Assembly: GCA_964610385.1 (NCBI GenBank)
Contig: CAZSXW010000003.1
Span: 201,928 to 265,927 of the forward strand
From: CAZBSE01 sp964610385
Lineage (GTDB): Bacteria > Actinomycetota > Humimicrobiia > Humimicrobiales > Humimicrobiaceae
DNA length: 64,000 nucleotides
Direction: 5' to 3'
This document shows, in pieces, positions 42,956 to 52,999 of the stretch; within the stretch, counting starts at the first letter, position 1, and each line of letters starts with the position of its first letter. The notes below the pieces were generated by a model that was not told the DNA's origin, did no database searches, and saw only the letters and a list, made by a program, of their open reading frames with translations. The translations under genes and the position numbers were made by a program.

Positions 42956-44377
42956 TTGAGTTATAAAATAAAGGGCCAGGAAAAGATTGATTTAAACAAA
43001 GTCAGATTGATCATAGAGGTCCCCAATGGTTCTTTAAAGAAAAATGTCGGTAAAGCCTATAAAAAAATATCCAGTGAAGTTAATATCCCCGGTTTTAGAA
43101 AAGGTAAGATACCCTATCATGTTATAGATATAAACTTCGGGAAGAATTATGTACTGGGTGAAGCTGCAAGTCTGCTGATATCTGAATTGTATCCGAATAT
43201 CGTTGTAGAATCTGATCTTAAAACCATAGATTATCCTAAAGTAAAAATAACCCAGCTCCAGGAAGATCTTCCTCTGGTCTTTGAAGTTGAAGTGGAGCTG
43301 GAACCTGAAATAAAATTACCTGACTATAAGGGCATAGAAGTGACAGGACTTTCGACAGATGTCTCTGACCAGGAACTTGAAAAACAGATAAACAGTATAA
43401 GAAGCAACTTTGCTACCCTGGAGCCGGTTGAAGGCAACAAACCTGTATCCAAGGGTGATTATGTTACCCTTGATTTTGATGGAGAGGTCGAAGGCAGGAA
43501 ATTTGAGGGCGGTAGTGCCAAAGATTATCTTCTGGAAGTTGGTTCCAATACCCTGTTTTCTGATCTTGAAAACTCGCTGGTGGGTTTAAAGAGAGGCGAA
43601 AATAAAAAAATAACACTCACCCTACCGGCTGATATTAAGGACAAAAAGCTTGCTGGTAAGAGGGCAAGTTTTAATATTTTTATAAAGGAAATAAAGAGAA
43701 AAGCATTACCTAATATAGACCAGGGATTTTTAAAGAACTTCGGCGATTACAAAGATACAGAGAGTTTTAAGAACAGTATTAAAGAGAGAATGATAAAACA
43801 GAAGAAGAATATAAGGAAAGGCAAGATTGTTGGAGAGATTTTAAGCCATATCATGGATAAGATGGAGGACGATGTTCCCGGAGCAATGGTGAATAACAGA
43901 ATAGAACAGATAAATAAAAATATCGATGAGAACCTGGAAAAACAAAAAATAAAAAGAGCCGATTATCTAAAGGCCATAAATCTTCCGGAAGACAAATTGA
44001 ACCAGGAGATCAAGGAGAGAGCGATAAGGGAAATCAAGGAATACTTGATCTTTAAGGCACTGGAGAAAGCGGAAAAGAAAAATATAGAACCTTCAGAAGA
44101 TGAGATTAAAAAGGAAAAAGATGATATTATAAATAGATATAAAGAGGAAGATTATATAAAGAAAATAGAAGAATTCCTGGAAAAGCCTGAGGGTGATGAG
44201 ACGGTAAAGCAGACTGTCAGGAGAAAAAAAATAATTGATCTATTAGTGGAAAAATCAAAGGTCGTAGAGGAAAAAAATAAAGAAAACAGAAACAAGGGCA
44301 GTATATGGACACCTGAAAAAGGAAAGAAAGAGGCAGGAGGAAAAACTAAGAAAATTTGGACTCCTAATTCAAAATAA
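42956..44377 (+). CDS. tig: Trigger factor with an unusual WTP-repeat tail
   Basis: Trigger factor is the ribosome-bound chaperone and prolyl isomerase. The N-terminal ribosome-binding domain carries the signature region NIPGFRKGKIPYHVI. The PPIase domain follows (KGDYVTLDFDGEVEGRKFEGG, GLKRGENKKITLTLP), then the helical chaperone domain. Residues from about 440 to 473 form a basic, low-complexity tail in which IWTP occurs twice (GSIWTPEKGKK and KKIWTPNSK). The TTG at 42956 follows AGGAGG. It heads a tig-clpP-clpX block, as in many bacteria. Confidence 0.94.
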   Translation: MSYKIKGQEKIDLNKVRLIIEVPNGSLKKNVGKAYKKISSEVNIPGFRKGKIPYHVIDINFGKNYVLGEAASLLISELYPNIVVESDLKTIDYPKVKITQLQEDLPLVFEVEVELEPEIKLPDYKGIEVTGLSTDVSDQELEKQINSIRSNFATLEPVEGNKPVSKGDYVTLDFDGEVEGRKFEGGSAKDYLLEVGSNTLFSDLENSLVGLKRGENKKITLTLPADIKDKKLAGKRASFNIFIKEIKRKALPNIDQGFLKNFGDYKDTESFKNSIKERMIKQKKNIRKGKIVGEILSHIMDKMEDDVPGAMVNNRIEQINKNIDENLEKQKIKRADYLKAINLPEDKLNQEIKERAIREIKEYLIFKALEKAEKKNIEPSEDEIKKEKDDIINRYKEEDYIKKIEEFLEKPEGDETVKQTVRRKKIIDLLVEKSKVVEEKNKENRNKGSIWTPEKGKKEAGGKTKKIWTPNSK

Positions 44378-44390
44378 ACAAGAAAGAGCG

Positions 44391-44990
44391 ATGATTAAAA
44401 TGTATAACGATTATTTAGTACCCATGGTGATAGAACAGACCAATAGAGGTGAGCGATCATTCGATATTTACTCTCGCCTGCTGAAAGAAAGAATAATTTT
44501 TTTAGGAGTAGCCATAGATGATAATATTGCCAATCTGGTTATGGCACAGATGCTTCATCTTGAAGCTGAAGAACCGGATAAAGACATACAGCTATATATA
44601 AACTGTCCTGGTGGAGTAGTGACCTCAGCTCTGGCAGTATATGATACCATGCAGTTTATAAAGTCGCCGGTATCGACTATATGTATAGGCCAGGCGGCAA
44701 GTGCGGCGGCAGTTTTGCTCCTGGCAGGAGAAAAAGGTAAGAGATTTTCACTTCCCAATTCAAGAGTCATGCTTCACCAGCCGTCAGGTGGTGTTTCGGG
44801 GACTACAATCGATGTTGAGATCCATGCGAAGGAAATGGTAAGGATACGCGCCCTTCTTAACGAAATAATTTCCAAACACACCGGACAGGAAGTAAAAAAG
44901 GTAGAGAAGGACACTGAAAGGGATTTTATATTAAATGCCAAAGAAGCCAAAGAATACGGGATAGTAGATGAAGTTATCTATAAAAAGTAA
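44391..44990 (+). CDS. clpP: ATP-dependent Clp protease proteolytic subunit
   Basis: ClpP is the serine protease chamber used by ClpX. The catalytic Ser is in GQAASAAAVLLLAG, the His in SRVMLHQPSGG, and the Asp in EKDTERDFILNAKEA. The first in-frame ATG at 44391 gives 199 residues; an ATG at 44400 (MYNDYLVPMV) is nearly as good. The product would degrade tmRNA-tagged proteins ending in Leu-Ala-Ala. Confidence 0.96.
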   Translation: MIKMYNDYLVPMVIEQTNRGERSFDIYSRLLKERIIFLGVAIDDNIANLVMAQMLHLEAEEPDKDIQLYINCPGGVVTSALAVYDTMQFIKSPVSTICIGQAASAAAVLLLAGEKGKRFSLPNSRVMLHQPSGGVSGTTIDVEIHAKEMVRIRALLNEIISKHTGQEVKKVEKDTERDFILNAKEAKEYGIVDEVIYKK

Positions 44991-45014
44991 GATTAATTAG
45001 AGGGGAGTATAGAT

Positions 45015-46295
45015 TTGTCGACTACTAACGGGAAAAGAGATGATTTTCTAAAATGTTCTTTCTGCAGTAAGTCTCAAAATCAGGTAAAGAAACTTATTGC
45101 CGGACCTGGAGTGTATATATGCAATGAGTGTGTAGACCTGTGCAATGAGATCATAGATGAGGAACTGAAAGAGGAAAGGGAGGTTGATTTTAAAGATCTT
45201 CCCAGGCCAAAAGAAATATATTCCATCCTCAACCAATATGTAATAGGTCAGGAAAGGGCAAAAAAAATACTTTCTGTAGCGGTATATAATCATTATAAGA
45301 GAGTAAAATATGAGGACAAGCTGAACAATGATGACACAGAGATTGAAAAAAGTAATATTTTACTTATAGGTCCTACGGGCTGTGGAAAGACTCTTCTGGC
45401 ACAGACTCTGGCCAAGATATTAAATGTCCCCTTCTGTATTGCAGATGCAACATCGCTGACTGAAGCGGGTTATGTCGGTGAGGATGTAGAGAATATATTA
45501 TTGAGATTGATACAGGCTGCAGATTTTGATATCAAAAGAGCAGAGACTGGTATTATTTATCTTGATGAGATAGACAAGATAAGCAGAAAGTCTGAAAACC
45601 CTTCTATTACCCGTGATGTATCCGGGGAGGGTGTACAACAGGCTTTACTTAAGATCCTGGAAGGAACTGAGGCCAATGTCCCGCCTCAGGGCGGCAGGAA
45701 ACATCCCCACCAGGATTTCATACAGATAAACACTAATCATATCTTGTTCATCTGTGGGGGCTCGTTCAGCGGGCTGGAAAAGATAATAGAAAAAAGGATA
45801 AATAAGAGCAGCGTCGGCTTTATTTCGGGCGAGGTTTCCAGTAGAGTTGAAAAGATCGATATGCTTCTCCCCCAGACCATGCCGGAAGATCTATTAAAAT
45901 ATGGATTGATACCGGAACTTATTGGAAGGTTGCCCATTGTAGGTACATTATCAAATCTTTCTGAAGATGATCTGATAAAGATTTTAGTAGAGCCAAAAAA
46001 CTCTCTGGTCAGACAATACGGCAAAATGTTTAAAATGGACAAAGTCGATCTTGAATTCACCAAAGGCGCTTTAAGAGAGATTGCCAGGCAGGCTTTAAAA
46101 AGAAAAACAGGGGCGAGGGGGCTAAGAGCTATTATGGAAGAGATCATGCTGAATGTCATGTTTGAAATACCCGCCAGAAAAGATATAAGTAAATGTATTA
46201 TCACCAGAGAGGTCGTTGAAGACAGGATAGAACCCCAGGTAATAACCGGATCTAAAAATAAAGTTTTTTTGAAAGATGAGGAAAAATCAGCTTAA
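45015..46295 (+). CDS. clpX: ClpX unfoldase
   Basis: ClpX is the AAA+ partner of ClpP. The N-terminal zinc-binding domain has CSFCSKSQ and CNECVDLCNE, Walker A is LIGPTGCGKTLLAQ and Walker B IIYLDEIDKI. The pore and sensor regions follow (REIARQALKRKTGARGLRAI in the sensor-2 part). The TTG start lies after AGGGGAG. Its last 20 bases overlap the start of valS. Confidence 0.96.
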   Translation: MSTTNGKRDDFLKCSFCSKSQNQVKKLIAGPGVYICNECVDLCNEIIDEELKEEREVDFKDLPRPKEIYSILNQYVIGQERAKKILSVAVYNHYKRVKYEDKLNNDDTEIEKSNILLIGPTGCGKTLLAQTLAKILNVPFCIADATSLTEAGYVGEDVENILLRLIQAADFDIKRAETGIIYLDEIDKISRKSENPSITRDVSGEGVQQALLKILEGTEANVPPQGGRKHPHQDFIQINTNHILFICGGSFSGLEKIIEKRINKSSVGFISGEVSSRVEKIDMLLPQTMPEDLLKYGLIPELIGRLPIVGTLSNLSEDDLIKILVEPKNSLVRQYGKMFKMDKVDLEFTKGALREIARQALKRKTGARGLRAIMEEIMLNVMFEIPARKDISKCIITREVVEDRIEPQVITGSKNKVFLKDEEKSA

Positions 46296-48975
46296 AACGT
46301 TTAGCAAGGTCAAAGGCAAATATGACCCCTTAAGGCTTGAAAAAAAAATCTACGGATACTGGTTAGAAAATAAATATTTCCTGGCAAAAGTCGATAAATC
46401 AAAAAAACCTTTCTCTATTGTAATACCGCCTCCGAACGTGACTGGATACCTTCATATGGGTCATGCTCTAAACAATACCCTGCAGGATGTAATCATAAGG
46501 TACAGGAGAATGAAGGGGTACAATACTACCTGGGTACCCGGTACCGACCATGCTGGAATAGCTACCCAGAATGTAGTTGAGAAGGCTCTGGAAAGAAAGA
46601 AAACAAGTAGATTTAAACTGGGAAGGGAAAAGTTTATTGAAGAAGTATGGCGCTGGAAGGAGAAATACGGCAGCCGAATAATAACTCAGTTAAAGTTGCT
46701 GGGATGTTCCTGTGATTGGGATAAGGAGAGATTTACTCTTGATGATCTTTACTGTAGGGCGGTTACAAAAGAATTCGTTTCGCTGTATAGAGATGGCCTG
46801 ATATACAGGGGGAATTATATGGTAAATTGGTGCCCCAGATGCCGGACTGCTATTTCGGATATTGAAGTAGAACATGTCCAGAAAGAAGGAAATCTGTGGG
46901 ATATAAAATATCCCTTAATAGATGAGAAAAGCGGCAAGCCTAGTAAAGATGAATATATAGTAGTCTCAACTACCAGGCCAGAGACTATGCTCGGAGATAC
47001 GGCGGTTGCTGTGAATCCGAAGGATACCAGGTATAAAAAATATAAGGGAAGGTTTGTCTTCCTACCTCTGATGAAAAGGAAAATACCTGTGGTAGAAGAT
47101 GATTTTGCGGATATGGAATTTGGAAGCGGTGCCGTCAAGGTCACGCCGGCGCATGATCCTAATGATTTTGAAATTGGAAAAAGACATAAGCTTGAGCAGA
47201 TCAATATATTCAATGAAGATGCCACTTTGAATTCTAATGCTGGCAAATACAAGGGACTGGACCGTAATATTGCCAGGAAGAAAGTACTGGAGGATCTTGA
47301 GGGGCAGGGTTATCTGACAGGTAAGGATGTGCACACTTCCGCAGTGGGGATATGTTCCAGGTGCAATACCACAGTGGAGCCGAGGATTTCACTACAGTGG
47401 TTTGTATCGATGAAAAAACTGGCAGTGCCGGCTGTCCGGGCGGTAAAAGAGGGAAGGATAAGAATAATCCCAAAAAAATGGGATAAGATATATTATGACT
47501 GGATGGAGAGTATAAGGGACTGGTGTATATCCCGTCAGCTGTGGTGGGGGCATCGTATTCCTGTATGGTATTGCAAAGATTGCGGTGAAATGACTGTAAG
47601 CGAGGAGATCCCCAAGGTCTGCAGAGAGTGCGGCAGCAGTAATATAGAACAGGACAGGGATGTACTGGATACCTGGTTCAGCTCCTGTCTCTGGCCCTTT
47701 GCGGTTTTTGGATGGCCGGAAGAGACAGAGGAGTTAAAATACTTCTTTCCTACCTCTGTTCTGGTAACTGCCCATGATATTATCTTTTTCTGGGTGGCAA
47801 GGATGATAATGATAAGCCTTTATTTCAGGAAAAACATTCCTTTCAGGGAAGTGTTTATAAATCCTATAGTCATCGATGCATACGGACAAAAAATGAGTAA
47901 ATCCAAGGGTAATGTTGTAGACCCTATAGAAGTGATTGAAAAAAACGGCTCGGATATTTTAAGATTTACTCTTACCTCTCTGACTACACCCGGCAAAAAT
48001 TTAAATCTGGGTGACGAAAAAATCGAAGGGGTCAGAAATTTCGCAAACAAATTATGGAATGCATCCAAGTTTGTAATATCCAATATAAGTAAAGATCCTG
48101 AGATCTATAGTATGGATGTTGATGATTTTGATTTGAACCTATGGGACAGATGGATATTATCCAGGTTAAACCATACTATAAGTAATGTTGAAAAATATAT
48201 GGCAAAGTATAATTTTTCTTATGCCTCAAGGCTTCTGAATGATTTTTTCTGGAACGAGTACTGTGACTGGTATATCGAATCGGCAAAAGTCAGAGTTTAC
48301 TCTGACGTGAATGATGATGATAGAAAAAGTGCATTATTCATATTATGGTATATTTTAGAAAAATACCTTAAACTGCTTCACCCTTTTATGCCTTTTGTTA
48401 CAGAAGTGATCTGGCAGGATATTCCTCATATGGGTGAAAGTATAATGATAGAGAGCTTCCCTGAATTTGGTCAGGACAGGGTAGACCGGGAAATCGAAAA
48501 TAAAATAGAAGTAGTTTTTAAAGTCATAAGTGAGATAAGAAAAATAAGATCTGAACTTAAAATAAGCCCGGCTGACAGAGTAAAGGTCAATTTAGCAGCA
48601 TCTAAGGTAAAAATTAAAAATATATTGGAAGAAAACAGGGAATATATTTACAGTCTTGGGAAAGTAGACAGCATGGAATTTAAGGACTGTACCGGTCAAA
48701 AAGGTTATATTAAGACTGCTGTAAGAAATATAGACATTTTTATTTATATTCTTGATGTAGTTGACATAAAGCTTGAGATCAACAGAATAAAGAACCAGAT
48801 GGCAAAGACAAATGCAGTAATAGAAAAAAGTAAAATGAAAATATCAAACCCCGCTTTTAATGATAAAGCACCGGCAGAAATAATCCAGAAAGAAAAAGAC
48901 AGGCTGGATCAGGCAGAGAAAACTCTAAAAATCTTGGATGATCAGTTGACCAGGATCGAAGATGCCAGTAAATAG
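46276..48975 (+). CDS. valS: Valyl-tRNA synthetase
   Basis: ValS charges tRNA-Val. The class I HIGH motif is in PPPNVTGYLHMGHAL and KMSKS in GQKMSKSKGNVVDP. The editing domain (VSTTRPETMLGDTAVAVNP) is present, as is a zinc-ribbon-like set of cysteines at CKDCGEM and CRECGSS. A C-terminal coiled coil (residues about 835-899) clamps the tRNA. The length of 899 is normal. The start overlaps clpX by 20 bases. Confidence 0.96.
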   Translation: MRKNQLKTFSKVKGKYDPLRLEKKIYGYWLENKYFLAKVDKSKKPFSIVIPPPNVTGYLHMGHALNNTLQDVIIRYRRMKGYNTTWVPGTDHAGIATQNVVEKALERKKTSRFKLGREKFIEEVWRWKEKYGSRIITQLKLLGCSCDWDKERFTLDDLYCRAVTKEFVSLYRDGLIYRGNYMVNWCPRCRTAISDIEVEHVQKEGNLWDIKYPLIDEKSGKPSKDEYIVVSTTRPETMLGDTAVAVNPKDTRYKKYKGRFVFLPLMKRKIPVVEDDFADMEFGSGAVKVTPAHDPNDFEIGKRHKLEQINIFNEDATLNSNAGKYKGLDRNIARKKVLEDLEGQGYLTGKDVHTSAVGICSRCNTTVEPRISLQWFVSMKKLAVPAVRAVKEGRIRIIPKKWDKIYYDWMESIRDWCISRQLWWGHRIPVWYCKDCGEMTVSEEIPKVCRECGSSNIEQDRDVLDTWFSSCLWPFAVFGWPEETEELKYFFPTSVLVTAHDIIFFWVARMIMISLYFRKNIPFREVFINPIVIDAYGQKMSKSKGNVVDPIEVIEKNGSDILRFTLTSLTTPGKNLNLGDEKIEGVRNFANKLWNASKFVISNISKDPEIYSMDVDDFDLNLWDRWILSRLNHTISNVEKYMAKYNFSYASRLLNDFFWNEYCDWYIESAKVRVYSDVNDDDRKSALFILWYILEKYLKLLHPFMPFVTEVIWQDIPHMGESIMIESFPEFGQDRVDREIENKIEVVFKVISEIRKIRSELKISPADRVKVNLAASKVKIKNILEENREYIYSLGKVDSMEFKDCTGQKGYIKTAVRNIDIFIYILDVVDIKLEINRIKNQMAKTNAVIEKSKMKISNPAFNDKAPAEIIQKEKDRLDQAEKTLKILDDQLTRIEDASK

Positions 48976-49000
48976 CAACTGGTAATAAAAGTGAGGGATA

Positions 49001-50320
49001 GTGAATTTCAGGCGAGCGAGCAAATATTTAGACGACTGCCTTATTTTTGGAATAAAGCCTGGGCTGGAAAGAATTGGAAAGATACTCCAGCTTTTAGGCA
49101 ATCCTCACAGGAAGATCGATTTTATTCATATCGTAGGTAGCAATGGAAAGACTTCTACTACGAAAATGGTCGCCGGCATATTAAATCATCACAGTATACC
49201 TATCGGGTATTATATCTCCCCACATATAAGAAGTTATACCGAAAGGATGTGGATCTGCGGAAGCGATATATCAGAAAACAAGTTCGCCCGGATTTTTGAT
49301 CAGATATATCCTCTTGTCAAGCAGGTCAATAAAATGGACCTTAATGGTCCTGTTACCCAGTTTGAGATAATCTCTGCCATGGCGTTCAAACTGGCAGAAG
49401 ATGAAGGTGTAGAGGTCATGGTGCTTGAAGCAGGAATGGGTGGAAGATGGGATGCTACCAATATCGCATATTCAAAGGTCGTAGGGCTTACCGGCGTGAG
49501 TCTTGAACATACCAAGATGTTAGGCAGCACCATCGGAGAAATAGCGGCCGAGAAAGTAGAAGTGATAAAAAAGGGCGCATTGGTTGCGACTACGAGCAGA
49601 GATCAGGAGGTGCTGGGGATAATGACCAAAAAAGCGGAGGAAACCGGCTCAAAGCTGTTCTGTTTAGGGAAAGATTTTGACATTCAAAAAAAAGTGGATC
49701 TGGGTCTGGAAGGCTGGATAGTTGATATAAAGGGAATAAATAAAGTATACGGGGATCTAGAGTTACATCTTCTCGGGCAGTATCAGCCTTTGAACCTGTC
49801 TCTGGCAGTAGTACTTTCAGAGCTTTACCTGGGAAGTAGAAATAGAGAGCTGATGGAGTATAAATTGAATCGGGCTCTGTCCGGTATCATGGTCAGAGGA
49901 AGGTTTGAGATAATAAGAAAAAAGCCGGTTGTGGTTGCGGATGCTGCCCATAATCCGGAGGGAATAGAAAATTTCGTAAAGGATGTCATAAGATATTTTG
50001 GTGACAGCAGAAAAATTATAATTTTTTCAGTTCTTAAAGACAAAGATTATGAAAAAATGATAGAGAAGATAATATCTGTGAGTGATATCTTGATTTTGAC
50101 TTCAAGTTTAGACCGGCGAAGTTTAGACACAGGTAAACTGGAAAAGGCAGTCAAAAGCAAAATAAAATCGTCTAAAGAAGCAGCCCGCCTGCCGGTTGAA
50201 ATATACAGGAGAGATAATATAAAAAAATCTGTGAAATTTGCTTTAAAAATTTCTGGTGAAAATGATATTATATGCATTACTGGTTCAATAACTAATTTAA
50301 GTTATATGATTAATCAGTAG
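49001..50320 (+). CDS. folC: Folylpolyglutamate/dihydrofolate synthase
   Basis: FolC adds glutamate to folates and, in bacteria, often also makes dihydrofolate. It is a Mur-ligase-fold ATPase with the P-loop IVGSNGKTSTTKM, the YYISPHIRSYTERM folate loop, LEAGMGGRWDATN and a C-terminal domain with VADAAHNPEGIENF. GTG start at 49001. The valS-folC order, and folC-ndk two genes on, are shared with many Gram-positive genomes. Confidence 0.94.
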   Translation: MNFRRASKYLDDCLIFGIKPGLERIGKILQLLGNPHRKIDFIHIVGSNGKTSTTKMVAGILNHHSIPIGYYISPHIRSYTERMWICGSDISENKFARIFDQIYPLVKQVNKMDLNGPVTQFEIISAMAFKLAEDEGVEVMVLEAGMGGRWDATNIAYSKVVGLTGVSLEHTKMLGSTIGEIAAEKVEVIKKGALVATTSRDQEVLGIMTKKAEETGSKLFCLGKDFDIQKKVDLGLEGWIVDIKGINKVYGDLELHLLGQYQPLNLSLAVVLSELYLGSRNRELMEYKLNRALSGIMVRGRFEIIRKKPVVVADAAHNPEGIENFVKDVIRYFGDSRKIIIFSVLKDKDYEKMIEKIISVSDILILTSSLDRRSLDTGKLEKAVKSKIKSSKEAARLPVEIYRRDNIKKSVKFALKISGENDIICITGSITNLSYMINQ

Positions 50321-50376
50321 ATTTTACGTTATGATGCAGAAATCTGTGAATATAACAATTTTTATTTGGAGGGCAA

Positions 50377-50835
50377 ATGGATTTATTTGAGTATATCAAT
50401 GATGTTTTGGCTTTTTTTAAGCACCCAGCATGGAAATATTTAATCTACGGCATTATTTTTGTTTTAATAATTGTCTGGCTTGCCTTTGTTTACTGGACTT
50501 TTAGAGATGCAAAACTTAGAAGCGGGTCAGTGGTATCTGCGGTTTTTTGGTCTCTGGTGGTTTTGGTGTTAAATTTTTTGGGGCTGATATTATATTTAAT
50601 ATTAAGACCTCCGGAGTATATCGATGATGTAGTTGAAAGAGATCTTGAAATTGAGAGGATGCAGGCACTGCTGAACAGCAAACAATCCGCCTGCCCGTCC
50701 TGCGGGAATGTTATCAGAGACGATTTTTTAATCTGTCCTTACTGCAGAAAAAAATTAAAGAGTCCCTGTATCAACTGTGGTAAACCTTTGGATCTGAACT
50801 GGAAAGTGTGTCCTTACTGTAAAACAACCCAGTGA
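50377..50835 (+). CDS. Membrane protein with double zinc ribbon
   Basis: Two N-terminal membrane helices (residues about 20-42 and 53-77) are followed by a soluble tail with four CxxC knuckles: CPSCGN and CPYCRK form the first ribbon, and CINCGK and CPYCKT the second. The layout suggests a small membrane-anchored protein of unknown role; similar proteins occur between folC and ndk in some genomes. GGAGG lies before the ATG. I do not recognise a function. Confidence 0.8.
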   Translation: MDLFEYINDVLAFFKHPAWKYLIYGIIFVLIIVWLAFVYWTFRDAKLRSGSVVSAVFWSLVVLVLNFLGLILYLILRPPEYIDDVVERDLEIERMQALLNSKQSACPSCGNVIRDDFLICPYCRKKLKSPCINCGKPLDLNWKVCPYCKTTQ

Positions 50836-50873
50836 TCGGAAAGAAAATTTGACATAGGAATATTGGAGATAAT

Positions 50874-51305
50874 GTGGAGAAGAGCCTGATTATCATAAAA
50901 CCTGATGGAGTAAAGAAAAGAATAGTCGGAGAAATAATATCGCGTTTTGAAAGAGAAGGTCTGATTGTTGAGAGACTAAAGATGATGAGGATAAGCCGAA
51001 AGCTCGCAGAAAAGCATTATAATGAACATAAAGAGAAAGATTTTTTTAATATATTGATAGATTATATAACTTCCGGTCCTGTAGTAGTAATGGTCATAAG
51101 CGGAGATAATGCTATCAGCCGGGTAAGGGAGCTTATGGGACCGACTGATTCCAGGATTGCTAAAAAAGGCACCATAAGAGGAGACTTTGGTGATGATATA
51201 ACCTCTAATGTGGTTCATGGTTCGGATTCCAGGCAAAGTGCCGAAAGGGAGATCAAATTATTTTTTAATAAAGAACCGGTTGATATTGAAACAGGAAAGG
51301 TTTAA
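50874..51305 (+). CDS. ndk: Nucleoside diphosphate kinase
   Basis: Ndk balances NTP pools. It has LIIIKPDGVKKRIVGEII at the start, MGPTDSRIAKKGTIRGDFG, and the phosphorylated His in NVVHGSDS. The length of 143 residues is typical. GTG start at 50874 with GGAGA six bases before. The preceding ATG-like triplet is out of frame. Confidence 0.95.
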   Translation: MEKSLIIIKPDGVKKRIVGEIISRFEREGLIVERLKMMRISRKLAEKHYNEHKEKDFFNILIDYITSGPVVVMVISGDNAISRVRELMGPTDSRIAKKGTIRGDFGDDITSNVVHGSDSRQSAEREIKLFFNKEPVDIETGKV

Positions 51306-51918
51306 AAAAAGGATCATACTGGCTTCTGCCTCTCCGAGAAGGAGCGAGATATTAAAAATTTTAAAAATAGATTATAAAGTAGTAAAGCCTGAAGGTTGCA
51401 GAGAGGTACTGTTCAAAGATCCTTATAAGACTGTTATCAGCAATAGTATTATAAAAGCAAAAAATGTTTATAATAATATAAAAAAAGACCTGCCGGAAAG
51501 GAAGGGCTCTGATTATAAGGATGGCTTTTTAATTGCAGGTTTTGATACAGTTGTGTACTTTAAAAGACAATGCTTTGGAAAACCGGAAAGCATAGAGGAG
51601 GCAGAGAAATTTCTACTTGTCCTGTCCGGCAGTGTACACAAGGTAATAAGCGGTGTCTGTGTCTTAGAAGGCATATCAGGAGAGTGCCGATTTGACACCG
51701 AGACTACCAGGGTAAAATTTAGGAGGCTGAAGCCGAAAGAGATCAAAGCATATTTGGATAAGGAAGAGGTATTGGACAAAGCGGGTGCTTATAATATTTT
51801 TGGGCCGGGAAGTCTATTGGTTGAGAAGGTCAGCGGTTGTTTTTTTAATGCAGCCGGACTTCCAGTAATAAAATTTGTAGACTTATTGGAAGGATTTGGA
51901 TTTAAGGTCATTGGTTGA
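51286..51918 (+). CDS. maf: Maf-family nucleotide pyrophosphatase
   Basis: Maf proteins hydrolyse modified or canonical NTPs and influence septum formation. The signature RIILASASPRRSEIL, the catalytic Asp in IAGFDTVVYF, GKPESIEEAEKFL and YLDKEEVLDKAGAYNI are all present. The frame is open from an ATG at 51208 inside ndk, but that would add some 35 residues not seen in the family. I place the start at a TTG at 51286, overlapping the ndk end; a TTG at 51280 is an alternative and neither has a strong ribosome-binding site. Confidence 0.85.
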   Translation: MKQERFKKRIILASASPRRSEILKILKIDYKVVKPEGCREVLFKDPYKTVISNSIIKAKNVYNNIKKDLPERKGSDYKDGFLIAGFDTVVYFKRQCFGKPESIEEAEKFLLVLSGSVHKVISGVCVLEGISGECRFDTETTRVKFRRLKPKEIKAYLDKEEVLDKAGAYNIFGPGSLLVEKVSGCFFNAAGLPVIKFVDLLEGFGFKVIG

Positions 51919-51933
51919 TTAAGGAGTTTAGAG

Positions 51934-52968
51934 ATGCAGGTATTTGATTTTTTCTTGAATATAATAGGTAGAGATATGGGCATCGATCTGGGGACGGCCA
52001 CTACTCTGATATATGTAAAAGGAAAGGGCATAGTACTGGAAGAGCCTTCTATAGTGGCCATTGATAAAGAGAATAACAAGGTACTGGCAGTCGGAAGAGA
52101 AGCTAAGAAAATGGTCGGAAGGACACCCGAGAATATAGTAGCTGTCAGACCATTGAAAGACGGGGTGATTGCTGATTTTGAGATAACAGAGAAAATGCTC
52201 AGATATTTTATTCAAAGAGTCCATAAAAATGTAGCCTTTGCCAGGCCAAGGATAGTCATTTGTGTTCCGTCCGGGATCACACCTGTTGAAAAAAAGGCGG
52301 TTGTCGAAACTACCGAGCAGGCCGGTGCTAGAGCAGCTTATATAATTGAAGAACCTCTGGCTGCGGCAATTGGTACTAATTTACCTGTTGATAAGCCCAG
52401 CGGCAGCATGATTATTGATATTGGCGGCGGGACTTCTGAGGTGGCAGTTATCTCTCTGGGATCAATAATTGTAAGCCAATCACTCAGAATAGGCGGTGAT
52501 GAAATGGATGAAGCTATAATCTATTATTTAAAGAAGGAGCACAATCTGTTTTTGGGAGAGAGGACTGCTGAAAAGGTGAAAATGGAGATAGGGTCTGCTT
52601 TCCCGCTTGAAGACGAGAAGAAGATGGAAATAAATGGAAGGGATCTGGTAACCGGACTTCCCAAGACGATTATTGTTACCAGCCAGCAGATGAGAAAAGC
52701 GCTGGAAAAGGAATTGAATGATATCGTAAATGCTATTGTTGAAGTACTTGATGTCACACCCCCAGAACTTGCTTCAGATATATTGAAAAGAGGCATTGTT
52801 CTGGCTGGAGGAGGGGCACTGCTTAAGGGGATAGCCGAAAGAATATCCAGGGAGACGCATTGTGATGTGCGCCTTGCCCCGGATCCTATAGCGGCAGTGG
52901 CTATAGGTGCGGGCAAATGTGTTGAGGATTTTAATGCTTATAAGAAATATCTGAAGTATTCAAAGTAA
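51934..52968 (+). CDS. mreB: Rod shape-determining protein MreB
   Basis: MreB is the bacterial actin that organises the elongasome. ATP-binding signatures are present: MGIDLGTATTLIYVKGKG (phosphate 1), MIIDIGGGTSEVAVISLG (phosphate 2) and GIVLAGGGALLKGI (adenosine). An N-terminal amphipathic helix (MQVFDFFLNIIG) may bind the membrane. AAGGAG precedes the ATG. It opens the mreB-C-D-mrdA-rodA operon, which points to a rod-shaped cell. Confidence 0.96.
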   Translation: MQVFDFFLNIIGRDMGIDLGTATTLIYVKGKGIVLEEPSIVAIDKENNKVLAVGREAKKMVGRTPENIVAVRPLKDGVIADFEITEKMLRYFIQRVHKNVAFARPRIVICVPSGITPVEKKAVVETTEQAGARAAYIIEEPLAAAIGTNLPVDKPSGSMIIDIGGGTSEVAVISLGSIIVSQSLRIGGDEMDEAIIYYLKKEHNLFLGERTAEKVKMEIGSAFPLEDEKKMEINGRDLVTGLPKTIIVTSQQMRKALEKELNDIVNAIVEVLDVTPPELASDILKRGIVLAGGGALLKGIAERISRETHCDVRLAPDPIAAVAIGAGKCVEDFNAYKKYLKYSK

Positions 52969-52999
52969 CTTATTTTACATTCAATCTAAATATTTACTC

